Assembly: GCA_045591925.1 (NCBI GenBank)
Contig: JAZNTW010000106.1
Span: 1-11,413, forward strand
Direction of reading: 5' to 3'
Length of the DNA: 11,413 nt
From: Firm-04 sp045591925
Lineage (GTDB): Bacteria; Bacillota; Clostridia; Oscillospirales; Ruminococcaceae
In this document: in pieces, positions 6,484-11,413 of the stretch
How positions within the stretch are numbered: position 1 is the first letter of the stretch
Layout: every line of letters begins with the position of its first letter
Program-made: the position numbers and the translations under genes
Notes under the pieces: generated by a model
What the model saw: the letters and a program-made list of their open reading frames with translations, nothing else
Database searches by the model: none
What the model was told of the DNA's origin: nothing

Positions 6484-6915
6484 ATGTGGTATAACCACGC
6501 AAAAGCAGAAGCCGTCTTCAAACAGGAATGGACGCAGAAAGAACATATATGTCGTGAAAGCGGCATGACCGATGCACAGATTCAGGAATTGTATGATCTG
6601 GAAAGAGAAATCTTTAACAGCGACCGCCGGTTTTATGAACACTGTGAAATGAACGATAAGCTGTTGTCGCAAATGCAGCAACAGGCAATTACGGAAACCT
6701 ATGATGCCTTCAACTGGATTTTAGTTTTGCCTTCAGAAACACAGCAGAGATTACTGCAATTGCCAGCAGAACGACTGCAAGCATTCTATTTGCATCGGAT
6801 TTTGCACTATACGCAGCACGAAATTGCAGTGCAATTCCACAAATCTCAGGTCGCAGTTCACTATTGGATCCGGCAAATCGCCGAAATTCTCGAAAGCAGC
6901 AAAATGAACTTATAA
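6484..6915 (+). CDS. Small sigma-70-region-4-like/HTH protein of mobile elements
   Basis: A 143-residue cytoplasmic protein with no signal or membrane segment. The C-terminal part (about 95-137) reads LPAERLQAFYLHRILHYTQHEIAVQFHKSQVAVHYWIRQI in overview; its core YTQHEIAVQFHKSQVAVHYW fits a helix-turn-helix like sigma-70 region 4 or related transposon regulators. The N-terminal half is acidic and helical, with DRRFYEH around residues 49-55. Proteins of this size and shape occur in integrated elements of gut Clostridia. GGAGG at 6471-6475 supports the start. It stands alone between two terminators on the left and a 433-base structured gap on the right, upstream of antirepressor and integrase. 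A regulatory role in the element is likely. I do not claim it is a working sigma factor, as no region 2 is visible. Confidence 0.7.
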   Translation: MWYNHAKAEAVFKQEWTQKEHICRESGMTDAQIQELYDLEREIFNSDRRFYEHCEMNDKLLSQMQQQAITETYDAFNWILVLPSETQQRLLQLPAERLQAFYLHRILHYTQHEIAVQFHKSQVAVHYWIRQIAEILESSKMNL

Positions 6916-7330
6916 AAAAGCTGTTCTCATCGGCTAGATAGTGAAAGGGCAAGGAAGGCGCTTTCAGGTATCTTGAAAACCGAATAGCAGCATACAGGGA
7001 ACTTTTAGCTTGCGGCCGGGTGAACACCGGCAGCCACGGAACCCATACGCGATGACTGTGCAATGCATGAGAGCGATACATATGACGGTTCGAGATCGGA
7101 GCAGCGTCCGAGGGCGATGAAACGCAGGCGATCATGATACTTCTCCGGCAATGAATTGCCGGAGCTTCGCCGTGAGGCCTACGGTGTTTGAGAACTTAGT
7201 GCTATGCTGATCGGTTGCTGCCGATCGACCTGTATGTTCCGTGTTGTGACGGGCTCGATAAATATCACAACTGGTTGTTACGAATATAGTCAGCGGCGGT
7301 GCGCTACAAATACCGCCGCTGATAAACCAT
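6916..7330 (+). ncRNA. Candidate structured RNA in a 433-base gap
   Basis: No convincing gene lies between the HTH gene and the antirepressor on either strand, yet perfect hairpins are dense: CTCCGGCAA with a TGAA tetraloop (7143-7164), GATCGG/CCGATC (7209-7226), GTTGTGA/TCACAAC (7243-7271), CAGCGGCGGT/ACCGCCGCTG (7291-7321), and smaller ones at 7015-7031 (GCCGG/CCGGC) and 7096-7111 (TCGGA/TCCGA). None ends in a T-run. This could be a stand-alone noncoding RNA, a long leader controlling the antirepressor, or a cluster of protein-binding sites. The exact ends are unknown. I could not match it to a named RNA family; large RNAs of mobile elements such as ROOL or GOLLD are candidates to test, not identifications. 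Confidence 0.4.
7291..7321 (+). promoter_or_regulatory. GC-rich hairpin upstream of the antirepressor
   Basis: A perfect 10-bp stem (7291-7300 with 7312-7321) and 11-base loop lies about 14 bases before the AAGGAGGG ribosome site of the antirepressor. With no T-run behind it, it is not a normal terminator. It could insulate the ribosome site or bind a protein. Confidence 0.6.
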
Positions 7331-7348
7331 TGCAAAGGAGGGAAATAG

Positions 7349-8152
7349 ATGAACAATGAAATCCAGCTTTTCCACAATGATGAATTCGGTGATGTGCGGA
7401 CAGTTATCATCAACGGAGAACCGTGGTTTGTAGCAAAGGATGTTGCCACGATTCTCAAGTATACAAACCCCTTGAAAGCAATTCGTGATCATGTATTTGA
7501 GGAAGATAAAGGGGTGAACGAATTGTTCACTCCTGGAGGAAAGCAGCGTATTACCGTGATAAATGAATCTGGCGTATATAGCCTGATCCTTTCAAGCAAG
7601 CTGCAAAGTGCCAGAGCATTTAAACACTGGGTAACTTCGGAGATTCTCCCGACAATTCGCAAAATCGGCAGATATGGCGCCGACGATGCAACATTCCTTA
7701 TCAATAAATTCTTTCCCGTTGCAACCGAACAGCAACGAGTATTTCTGCATACTGCGTTCACGCAGATTGAAGCACTGAGTGCGCAGATCGAGGAAGATAG
7801 ACCAAAGGTTGAGTTCGCAGATCAGGTCGCAAGCACGGACGCGCTTATTACCATTGGGACAATGGCTAAGGTAGCATCGGATAAAGGAATTGCAATGGGG
7901 CAGAATAGACTCTTTCAGTTTCTCCGCGATATGCACATTCTTATCGACAGTGAAGACAAACGAAAGAATTTGCCATATCAGGAGTATCTCGACCGTGGCT
8001 ACTTCAAAGTCCGTGAGAAGGCATTTCATAAACGGAACGGAATATACGAGCCATATTTTCAGACAATGGTGACCGGAAAGGGACAGCTTTATATTATCAA
8101 AAGGTTACGCAAGGATTATTATCCTGGAATGTATCCTCCTGAGTTATGGTAA
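7349..8152 (+). CDS. Phage-type antirepressor with Bro-N and KilAC domains
   Basis: A 267-residue cytoplasmic protein of the phage antirepressor class, which in phages counteracts repressors and promotes induction. The Bro-N domain covers about 4-110: GEPWFVAKDVATIL at 23-36, the TPGG...INESGVYSLI region (61-80), and FKHWVTSEILPTIRKIG (91-107). The C-terminal KilAC/Ant domain covers about 150-265, with MGQNRLFQFLRD, the KNLPYQEYLDRGYF stretch and VTGKGQLYIIKRL. Between them lies a short helical linker. Length is normal for the two-domain form. AAGGAGGG just before ATG 7349 is a strong ribosome site. It follows the hairpin-rich gap and precedes the small Cys-rich and HTH genes, a typical control region of a prophage or integrative element. 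The repressor it would oppose may be the HTH protein at 8343-8579; that is an inference. Confidence 0.92.
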   Translation: MNNEIQLFHNDEFGDVRTVIINGEPWFVAKDVATILKYTNPLKAIRDHVFEEDKGVNELFTPGGKQRITVINESGVYSLILSSKLQSARAFKHWVTSEILPTIRKIGRYGADDATFLINKFFPVATEQQRVFLHTAFTQIEALSAQIEEDRPKVEFADQVASTDALITIGTMAKVASDKGIAMGQNRLFQFLRDMHILIDSEDKRKNLPYQEYLDRGYFKVREKAFHKRNGIYEPYFQTMVTGKGQLYIIKRLRKDYYPGMYPPELW

Positions 8153-8185
8153 TGGATCTAATATATATAGAAGGATGTGAAGCAA

Positions 8186-8401
8186 ATGAGCAGACATTGG
8201 GTATATGTAGGTCCGCCGGATGATACACCGAAATGGGTTCGCCAGTTTCCGCGCAAGTGTTGGAATTGTCTCTATCGAAAATCTGAACCGGCGGGCAGCT
8301 TTTGTCCGCTCCCAAACTGTTGTCCGGAAAAGAGGGATAAAAATGAAGGACGCCAATTGCACATCCAGAGAGTTGACATTAGCAACGATCATCTGGAGTA
8401 A
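8186..8401 (+). CDS. Small Cys-rich protein, possible zinc-binding
   Basis: A 71-residue protein that I do not recognise. It has five cysteines in a CxxC...C...CC pattern (Cys25, Cys28, Cys40, Cys45, Cys46: CWNCLYRK and FCPLPNCCP), which could bind a zinc ion. The N-terminal part is rich in aromatic and proline residues and the C-terminal part is charged. The frame opens at a GTG at 8177, but that lies only one base from the AGAAGGA ribosome site (8169-8175); the ATG at 8186 is better placed. Its last 59 bases overlap the next gene in another frame, which is common for compact phage and element genes. It sits 33 bases after the antirepressor, so it is probably cotranscribed with it. No function is claimed. 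Confidence 0.6.
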   Translation: MSRHWVYVGPPDDTPKWVRQFPRKCWNCLYRKSEPAGSFCPLPNCCPEKRDKNEGRQLHIQRVDISNDHLE

Positions 8402-8579
8402 TATCATGAGACAACAGTATTTACAAGGTTTGTCAGATAAGCAGCTTTGCAAGGTCCTCGGTGTTACGATCAGGACACTCTATAATTACCGATCTGATCC
8501 TTCGGTTATGACCATGAAACAGATTCAATCTGTCCTTGACAAACTTGATATTGACATGGAGACCTTACTTATAGCTTAG
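8343..8579 (+). CDS. Small XRE-like helix-turn-helix protein
   Basis: A 78-residue DNA-binding protein of Cro/C1 type. The helix-turn-helix reads LSDKQLCKVLGVTIRTLYNYR at about 30-50, followed by the usual third-helix region and a C-terminal helix MKQIQSVLDKLDIDMETLL, as in small excisionase- or Cro-like regulators. The frame is open from 8220, but the stretch before 8343 lies inside the Cys-rich gene. The ATG at 8343 has AGAGGG at about 8330-8335 before it and gives a compact single-domain protein, so it is preferred. Its stop falls inside the first copy of a 13-bp direct repeat (8567-8579). Lying directly before the integrase, it could act as repressor or excision factor of the element. Alternative: an internal start at the Met of IMRQQY (residue 22). 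Confidence 0.72.
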   Translation: MKDANCTSRELTLATIIWSNIMRQQYLQGLSDKQLCKVLGVTIRTLYNYRSDPSVMTMKQIQSVLDKLDIDMETLLIA

Positions 8580-8601
8580 CTTTTACGCACTTATAGCTTA
8601 G
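8567..8601. repeat. 13-bp direct repeat before the integrase
   Basis: ACTTATAGCTTAG occurs at 8567-8579 and again at 8589-8601, starts 22 bp apart, about two helical turns. The first copy holds the stop codon of the HTH gene. This geometry suits cooperative binding by a small HTH protein (operator or excisionase-type site) about 45 bp before the integrase -35 box. Function is inferred. Confidence 0.65.
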
Positions 8602-8639
8602 AATTCATAAGATTTTGGTTTAAATCACGAAAGTGTCAA

Positions 8640-8688
8640 AACCCTCTTTACAAATCTGACGAAAAGGTATATACTATAAATGAGGGTT
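8640..8688 (+). promoter_or_regulatory. Integrase promoter framed by an inverted repeat
   Basis: TTTACA (8647-8652), 17 bases and TATACT (8670-8675) form a good promoter with a start near 8682. AACCCTC (8640-8646) and GAGGGTT (8682-8688) are perfect inverted copies that border it on both sides, one touching the -35 box and the other the transcription start. Binding to them would be expected to block transcription. Confidence 0.7.
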
Positions 8689-8720
8689 ATAGTGTATGCC
8701 TTTGAGAAAAGGAGTACGCT

Positions 8721-9746
8721 ATGGCAACTGCAAAAAAGACACCTTCCGGCAATTGGAGGGTACAAATCTTCCTTGGCAGAGACAAGGACGGAACCAAGAG
8801 AAAGAAATCCATTACAGCACCGACCAAACGCGAAGCAGAACGGCTTGCAGCGGAATACATTATGGAGATGGAAAATGAGGCCGAGGAACTGACTAAAACG
8901 ACTGTGCGGCAGGCAGTTCGCGGCTACATTGACATTAAGAAAAATGTTCTTTCCCCGGCAACCATTCACGGTTATGAGATCATCCTTGATAATCGTTTGC
9001 AGAGCGTCATGCCGCTCGATATTCATGATCTGGACAGTATCGCTATGCAGAAAGCCATCAATGAGGATGCTTCGAAGCTGAGCCCCAAATCTATTCGTGA
9101 AGCCAGAAACCTCATTGTTACGGCTTTGAAAATGTACGGGGTGAAACCCGATCTGAATGTCACTTTGCCCGCGAAAGAACCGAAAATGAAAGATCTTCCG
9201 ACGGCTGCACAGGTTATTCAGATGATCCGCGGAACGGACATCGAATTGCCTTGTCTGCTGGCTATCTGGCTTTCGCTTCGCATGAGCGAGGTTCGCGGTT
9301 TACAGTTCGGCGATTTGAAAGATGGGATTTTGACGATTCGACGCAGCAAGCTGTATATCGGCGGCAAAGATGTCATTCGGAATGTAAACAAGACCTATAA
9401 TTCAACGCGTCGCCTTGTTGTTCCTGAATACATCGAAGCACTTATCAATAGTATTCCGCATCAGAGCGATGATGATTTCATTGTTGCGAAAAGCTATCAG
9501 GTGATTAAGAAGCACTTGAAAAAGCTGACCGATGCCAATGGGTATTCTCTTACATTCCATGATCTTCGCCACTTGAACGCTTCGGTTATGTTGATGCTTG
9601 GCGTCCCGGACAAGTATGCAATGGAGCGCGGCGGATGGTCTACGCCGAATACATTGAAGGCCGTTTACCAGCACACCTTCTCCGAGGAACGCAAGCGTGT
9701 GGACGATCAGATCAATGGATTTTTCGACAGTTTACTGAGGGTTTGA
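8721..9746 (+). CDS. int: Tyrosine-family site-specific integrase
   Basis: A 341-residue recombinase that inserts and excises the element at its attachment site. Residues about 1-50 (SGNWRVQIFLGRDKDGTKRKKS) are an AP2-like arm-binding domain, 60-145 a SAM-like core-binding domain, and 160-330 the catalytic domain. The active-site set is complete: Arg187 (SLRMSEVRGL), Lys210 on the beta hairpin (RRSKLYIGG), His280 and Arg283 (FHDLRH), Trp306 in the His/Trp position (ERGGWS), and nucleophile Tyr316 (AVYQHTF). The ribosome site AAAGGAG is at about 8706-8712. The gene has its own promoter and points toward the tRNA 3' end about 95 bases beyond its stop, as expected for an integrase next to its attachment site. 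It appears intact. Confidence 0.95.
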   Translation: MATAKKTPSGNWRVQIFLGRDKDGTKRKKSITAPTKREAERLAAEYIMEMENEAEELTKTTVRQAVRGYIDIKKNVLSPATIHGYEIILDNRLQSVMPLDIHDLDSIAMQKAINEDASKLSPKSIREARNLIVTALKMYGVKPDLNVTLPAKEPKMKDLPTAAQVIQMIRGTDIELPCLLAIWLSLRMSEVRGLQFGDLKDGILTIRRSKLYIGGKDVIRNVNKTYNSTRRLVVPEYIEALINSIPHQSDDDFIVAKSYQVIKKHLKKLTDANGYSLTFHDLRHLNASVMLMLGVPDKYAMERGGWSTPNTLKAVYQHTFSEERKRVDDQINGFFDSLLRV

Positions 9747-9800
9747 CACCCTCGGTTCAAGCGAATGGTTCCCACTCGGTTCCCATTTTGAAGTGATCAC
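9737..9800. repeat. Repeat cluster between integrase and attachment site
   Basis: GAGGGT (9737-9742) and ACCCTC (9748-9753) form a hairpin across the integrase stop codon; GAGGGTT is the same heptamer as at the integrase promoter. GGTTCCCA occurs at 9767-9774 and 9778-9785, with a shorter GGTTC at 9754-9758. GTGATCAC (9793-9800) is a perfect palindrome. Such a cluster beside an attachment site fits arm-type binding sites for the integrase or excision factor; this is an inference. Confidence 0.5.
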
Positions 9801-9841
9801 GATGTAAAAGCTCGCATCTGCTACATTTTCACAAGGCTTTT

Positions 9842-9866
9842 GGGGGTTCGAATCCCTCTACCCACC
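9842..9866 (+). tRNA. 3' end of a tRNA gene only (attachment-site scar)
   Basis: A T arm with stem 9842-9846/9854-9858 (one G-T pair) and a 7-base TTCGAAT loop is followed by the 7-base acceptor strand TACCCAC (9859-9865) and a C. No matching GTGGGTA 5' acceptor strand, D arm or anticodon arm lies within 100 bases upstream, so the gene is not whole. An intrinsic terminator follows 11 bases later, as for a real tRNA gene. This is the displaced 3' end left when an element integrates into a tRNA. The amino acid cannot be assigned. Confidence 0.75.
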
Positions 9867-9876
9867 CGCTATGAAG

Positions 9877-9912
9877 CATCCCGAATCTTGTATTCGGGAT
9901 GTTTTCTTTTTT
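9877..9912 (+). terminator. Intrinsic terminator after the tRNA end
   Basis: CATCCCGAAT (9877-9886) pairs perfectly with ATTCGGGATG (9892-9901) around a 5-base loop, then TTTTCTTTTTT. A strong plus-strand terminator, probably the original one of the tRNA gene, left behind with its 3' end. Confidence 0.88.
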
Positions 9913-9940
9913 GATATGACCAAAGATGACAGCCTTTGAC

Positions 9941-9969
9941 TTGACTTTCCGGATTCTTGCTGATATAAT
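9941..9969 (+). promoter_or_regulatory. Promoter of the dockerin-expansin gene
   Basis: TTGACT (9941-9946), 17 bases and TATAAT (9964-9969), with TG one base before the -10 box (extended -10). A second TTGACT-like start lies at 9936-9941. It is close to consensus, placing the start near 9975, about 34 bases before the ATG. Confidence 0.8.
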
Positions 9970-10008
9970 GAATTTGAACATGAATAAACGGAAAGGCGGT
10001 GGCTGAAT

Positions 10009-10902
10009 ATGAAACGAATTTGTGCTGTAATTGCTGCAATATTGTTCATGATTCCGATGCCGATGGTGGCATCTGCGGATGCGGAAGCGCAGGCTTTGGG
10101 TGATATCAATCTGGATGGTGATGTCAATCGCGCCGATGTACTTTTGCTGCGTGACTGGCTGCTTGGTCAGGCGGCAGAGGGCGAGTGGACAAACGGTGAC
10201 CTCAATCAGGACAATATCTTGAACGCTCCGGACCTTACGCTGCTCAAGCGCAGTGTGCTTGCCAATCAGTCGGAGCCGGAATGGATTCTGGAGCCAAAGG
10301 GTGTGATTCACAGCGGTGAAGCGACATTCTATGGCGGCGGCTATGAGGGCGGCTGCGCGATGCTCGACCCGGTTTCCAGAGATTATTGGATTACCGCAAT
10401 GAATCTTGCAGATTATAATTGCGCACAGCTTGCGGGTGCTTATCTGGAGGTGACCGGTGAGCTGGGGACGATTCATGTGCTTGTGACCGACCTGCTGCCG
10501 GAGGGCAAAAAGGGTGACCTCGATTTGTATACGGACGCATTTCCGTTGATTGCGCCCGTGGAAAAGGGCAGGGTGCCTGTGACATGGAAAATCATTCCGT
10601 TGGATTCGGCTGCGGATGCGCCTGTCAGCTATAAATATAAGGTGGGCAGTACCGAGTTCTGGTGTGCGGTTCAGGTGCGCAATCATCGCTATCCGATTGA
10701 TAAGCTCGAATATTTGAACGACGAGGGCGAATTTGTTGCGCTGCCGCGGCGGAATTATAATTATTTTGAAGCACAGTCCGGCTTAGGAAAAGGTCCGTTT
10801 ACGTTCCGGATCACCGATATTTACGGGCAGGTGGTGATTGATCGGGACATCCCGTTCACGCCGGATGAGATTCAACAGGGACACGTGCAGCTCCCGGAAT
10901 AA
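10009..10902 (+). CDS. Secreted dockerin-expansin protein (cellulosome component)
   Basis: A 297-residue secreted protein. Residues 1-23 are a signal peptide (Lys-Arg, hydrophobic core, ASADA cleavage region). A type I dockerin follows: calcium loops GDINLDGDVNRAD (31-43) and GDLNQDNILNAPD (63-75), each followed by a Leu-rich helix, for docking to a scaffoldin cohesin. Residues about 98-297 align end to end with bacterial expansin (Bacillus EXLX1), a non-hydrolytic wall-loosening protein: HSGEATFYGGGY (101-112), TDLLPEGKKGDLDL (160-173), FWCAVQVRNH (217-226), and the end GHVQLPE. The positions matching key EXLX1 residues are Thr106, Asp161, Asp172, Trp218 and Tyr250, all kept; the Tyr after the first Asp is Leu163, and the first Trp of the binding surface is Phe217. 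AAAGGCGGTGG precedes the ATG. The gene belongs to the host chromosome beyond the element border. Confidence 0.93.
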   Translation: MKRICAVIAAILFMIPMPMVASADAEAQALGDINLDGDVNRADVLLLRDWLLGQAAEGEWTNGDLNQDNILNAPDLTLLKRSVLANQSEPEWILEPKGVIHSGEATFYGGGYEGGCAMLDPVSRDYWITAMNLADYNCAQLAGAYLEVTGELGTIHVLVTDLLPEGKKGDLDLYTDAFPLIAPVEKGRVPVTWKIIPLDSAADAPVSYKYKVGSTEFWCAVQVRNHRYPIDKLEYLNDEGEFVALPRRNYNYFEAQSGLGKGPFTFRITDIYGQVVIDRDIPFTPDEIQQGHVQLPE

Positions 10903-10993
10903 AAGCAAAAAACGCAAACCCATAGGCCGGTACTAATATAGAAGTTTTTGAACAACTATTATGTAAAGACCTATACAGCGGGCTATGAAACAG

Positions 10994-11033
10994 AACAGGC
11001 AGGTACTTTCATGTTAGGTATCTGCCTGTTTTC
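10994..11033. terminator. Hairpin terminator after the expansin gene
   Basis: AACAGGCAG (10994-11002) pairs with CTGCCTGTT (11022-11030); the stem extends inward by TAC/GTA past a G-T mismatch. Four T follow. A modest plus-strand terminator, about 90 bases after the expansin stop. The stretch 10903-10990 between them shows nothing I can name. Confidence 0.6.
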
Positions 11034-11040
11034 TATGTAA

Positions 11041-11142
11041 TTATGTTGAAAATGCAAAAACAATAGTATCAAGTATTTTTTTTATTCTTTCCCAATCCTT
11101 TTCTACAAACAACTGATTGCCAGCTATTATACCATTTCGCAT
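11041..11142 (-). CDS. Possible 33-residue protein or gene fragment
   Basis: On the minus strand an ATG at 11142 is preceded by GAGGAGAG (9 to 10 bases away) and opens 33 codons ending TAA at 11041: MRNGIIAGNQLFVEKDWERI, then a hydrophobic end ILDTIVFAFST. The ribosome site and protein-like composition make it more than random, but it is too short to assign. It could be a genuine small protein, or the 5' stub of a longer gene cut by rearrangement near the insertion sequence. No clear promoter was seen. Confidence 0.3.
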   Translation of the reverse strand: MRNGIIAGNQLFVEKDWERIKKILDTIVFAFST

Positions 11143-11181
11143 AGTTAGTCTCTCCTCGGGCTAAATAAAACGCTCGTAGTA

Positions 11182-11210
11182 TCGACAAAAGCGATAAAAC
11201 ATGGTATAAT
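11182..11210 (+). promoter_or_regulatory. Transposase promoter
   Basis: TCGACA (11182-11187), 17 bases, TATAAT (11205-11210), with TG one base before the -10 box. Transcription would begin near 11216, inside the first arm of the hairpin described next. Confidence 0.65.
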
Positions 11211-11212
11211 AG

Positions 11213-11255
11213 AAGTGCAAGGAAAAAGCCGGAAAACGAGAAAAAGCTTGCACTT
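11213..11255 (+). promoter_or_regulatory. Inverted repeat beside the transposase ribosome site
   Basis: AAGTGCAAG (11213-11221) and CTTGCACTT (11247-11255) are perfect 9-bp complements around a 25-base loop, ending one base before the GGAGG site (11257-11261). RNA coming from upstream would fold fully and crowd the ribosome site, while RNA started at about 11216 lacks part of the left arm. Insertion sequences often protect themselves from outside transcription this way; here it is an inference. Confidence 0.5.
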
Positions 11256-11266
11256 TGGAGGATGCC

Positions 11267-11413
11267 ATGTATCAGTTCAAGAGAGAAAAGCAGATTTCAT
11301 TTACAGATTTCAATCAGCCGCAGGGAATGCAAATGAATCCGAATAACCGCTGGGTGAAGAAAGCAGCAATGATTCCGTGGGACACAATTGAAGCAGAATA
11401 TGCCAAACTGTTC
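11267..11413 (+). CDS. IS5/IS1182-like transposase, N-terminal part (cut by window end)
   Basis: The first 49 residues of a transposase running off the right edge. The sequence MYQFKREKQISFTDFNQPQG followed by MNPNNRWVKKAAMIPWD and IEAEYAKLF matches the start of the DUF772-type transposases of the IS5/IS1182 group common in gut Clostridia, in particular the NRWVKxAxxIPWD motif. GGAGG at 11257-11261 and spacing of 5 bases support the ATG at 11267; an out-of-frame ATG at 11262 is ignored. Catalytic residues lie beyond the window, so it cannot be judged intact. It has its own promoter and a hairpin by the ribosome site. The left terminal repeat of the element was not identified. Confidence 0.8.
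   Translation, partial: MYQFKREKQISFTDFNQPQGMQMNPNNRWVKKAAMIPWDTIEAEYAKLF

Larger units (their letters stand above)
6484..9866. mobile_element. Integrated element, right-hand part (left end not found)
   Basis: The HTH protein, antirepressor, Cys-rich protein, XRE-like regulator and integrase form the control and integration end of a prophage or integrative element. The tRNA 3' end at 9842-9866 marks its right border. No second copy of that tRNA end is present elsewhere in the window, so the left border lies outside it and 6484 is only a minimum extent. No structural, packaging, conjugation or replication genes are seen here, so phage and conjugative origin cannot be told apart. Confidence 0.65.

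Noticed and set aside
7081..7111. GGTTCGA in the gap as part of a tRNA
   Set aside because: No T-stem, acceptor or anticodon arm can be built around it.
7132..7458. Minus-strand frame across the structured gap and antirepressor start
   Set aside because: It overlaps the well-supported Bro-N coding start, has no ribosome site and shows no recognisable protein family.
9829..10686. Long minus-strand frame (285 codons) opposite the expansin gene
   Set aside because: It is a shadow of the dockerin-expansin gene and runs through the tRNA end and terminator; its WVEGFEPP end is the usual false translation of a tRNA 3' end.
1..11413. CRISPR array, retron or diversity-generating retroelement
   Set aside because: No regularly spaced repeats, reverse transcriptase or template/variable repeat pair was seen on either strand.

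Overview
The window looks like chromosome of an anaerobic, plant-fibre-degrading member of the Bacillota, most likely a Ruminococcus-like gut or rumen bacterium. The main reason is the secreted protein at 10009-10902, which joins a type I dockerin to a bacterial expansin. Strong AGGAGG-type ribosome sites, TTGACA/TATAAT promoters, an Agr/LytTR signalling pair and an IS5/IS1182-like transposase start all agree with this. The genus is an inference.

Left part (1-5957): an AT-rich cassette (one 60-base sample at 3121-3180 is 25% GC by hand count) that looks like a peptide-signalling and peptide-handling unit. A LytTR response regulator and an AgrC-type sensor kinase overlap by 4 bases. They are followed by a textbook LytTR target (two 13-bp direct repeats 20 bp apart, 8 bp before a consensus promoter), an AgrB-like peptidase gene, and a three-gene ABC transporter (two FtsX/MacB-type permeases plus the ATPase). 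Permease 2 and the ATPase overlap by 4 bases, and the permeases are 1 base apart. The likely logic is that a peptide is sensed by the kinase, the regulator activates the agrB promoter, and the peptidase and exporter or immunity transporter are made. Two things are odd. AgrB keeps its catalytic His and Cys but its C-terminal part is replaced by an unrelated 34-residue tail. No separate cysteine-bearing AgrD peptide gene was found.

Middle part (5958-9866): two terminators close the cassette. Then come genes typical of a mobile element: a small sigma-like/HTH protein, a 433-base hairpin-rich gap with no convincing gene, a Bro-N/KilAC antirepressor, a small Cys-rich protein overlapping a small HTH regulator, and a tyrosine integrase. 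About 95 bases after the integrase stop lies the 3' end of a tRNA gene (T arm plus acceptor strand) with its own terminator, but no 5' half. This is the expected scar of integration into a tRNA, so 9866 is about the right end of the element. No matching intact tRNA lies to the left in the window, so the element must start further left and the signalling cassette may be part of it.

Right part (9867-11413): the dockerin-expansin gene with its own promoter, a hairpin terminator, a doubtful 33-codon gene on the minus strand, and the first 49 codons of a transposase preceded by a promoter and a hairpin that sits beside its ribosome site.
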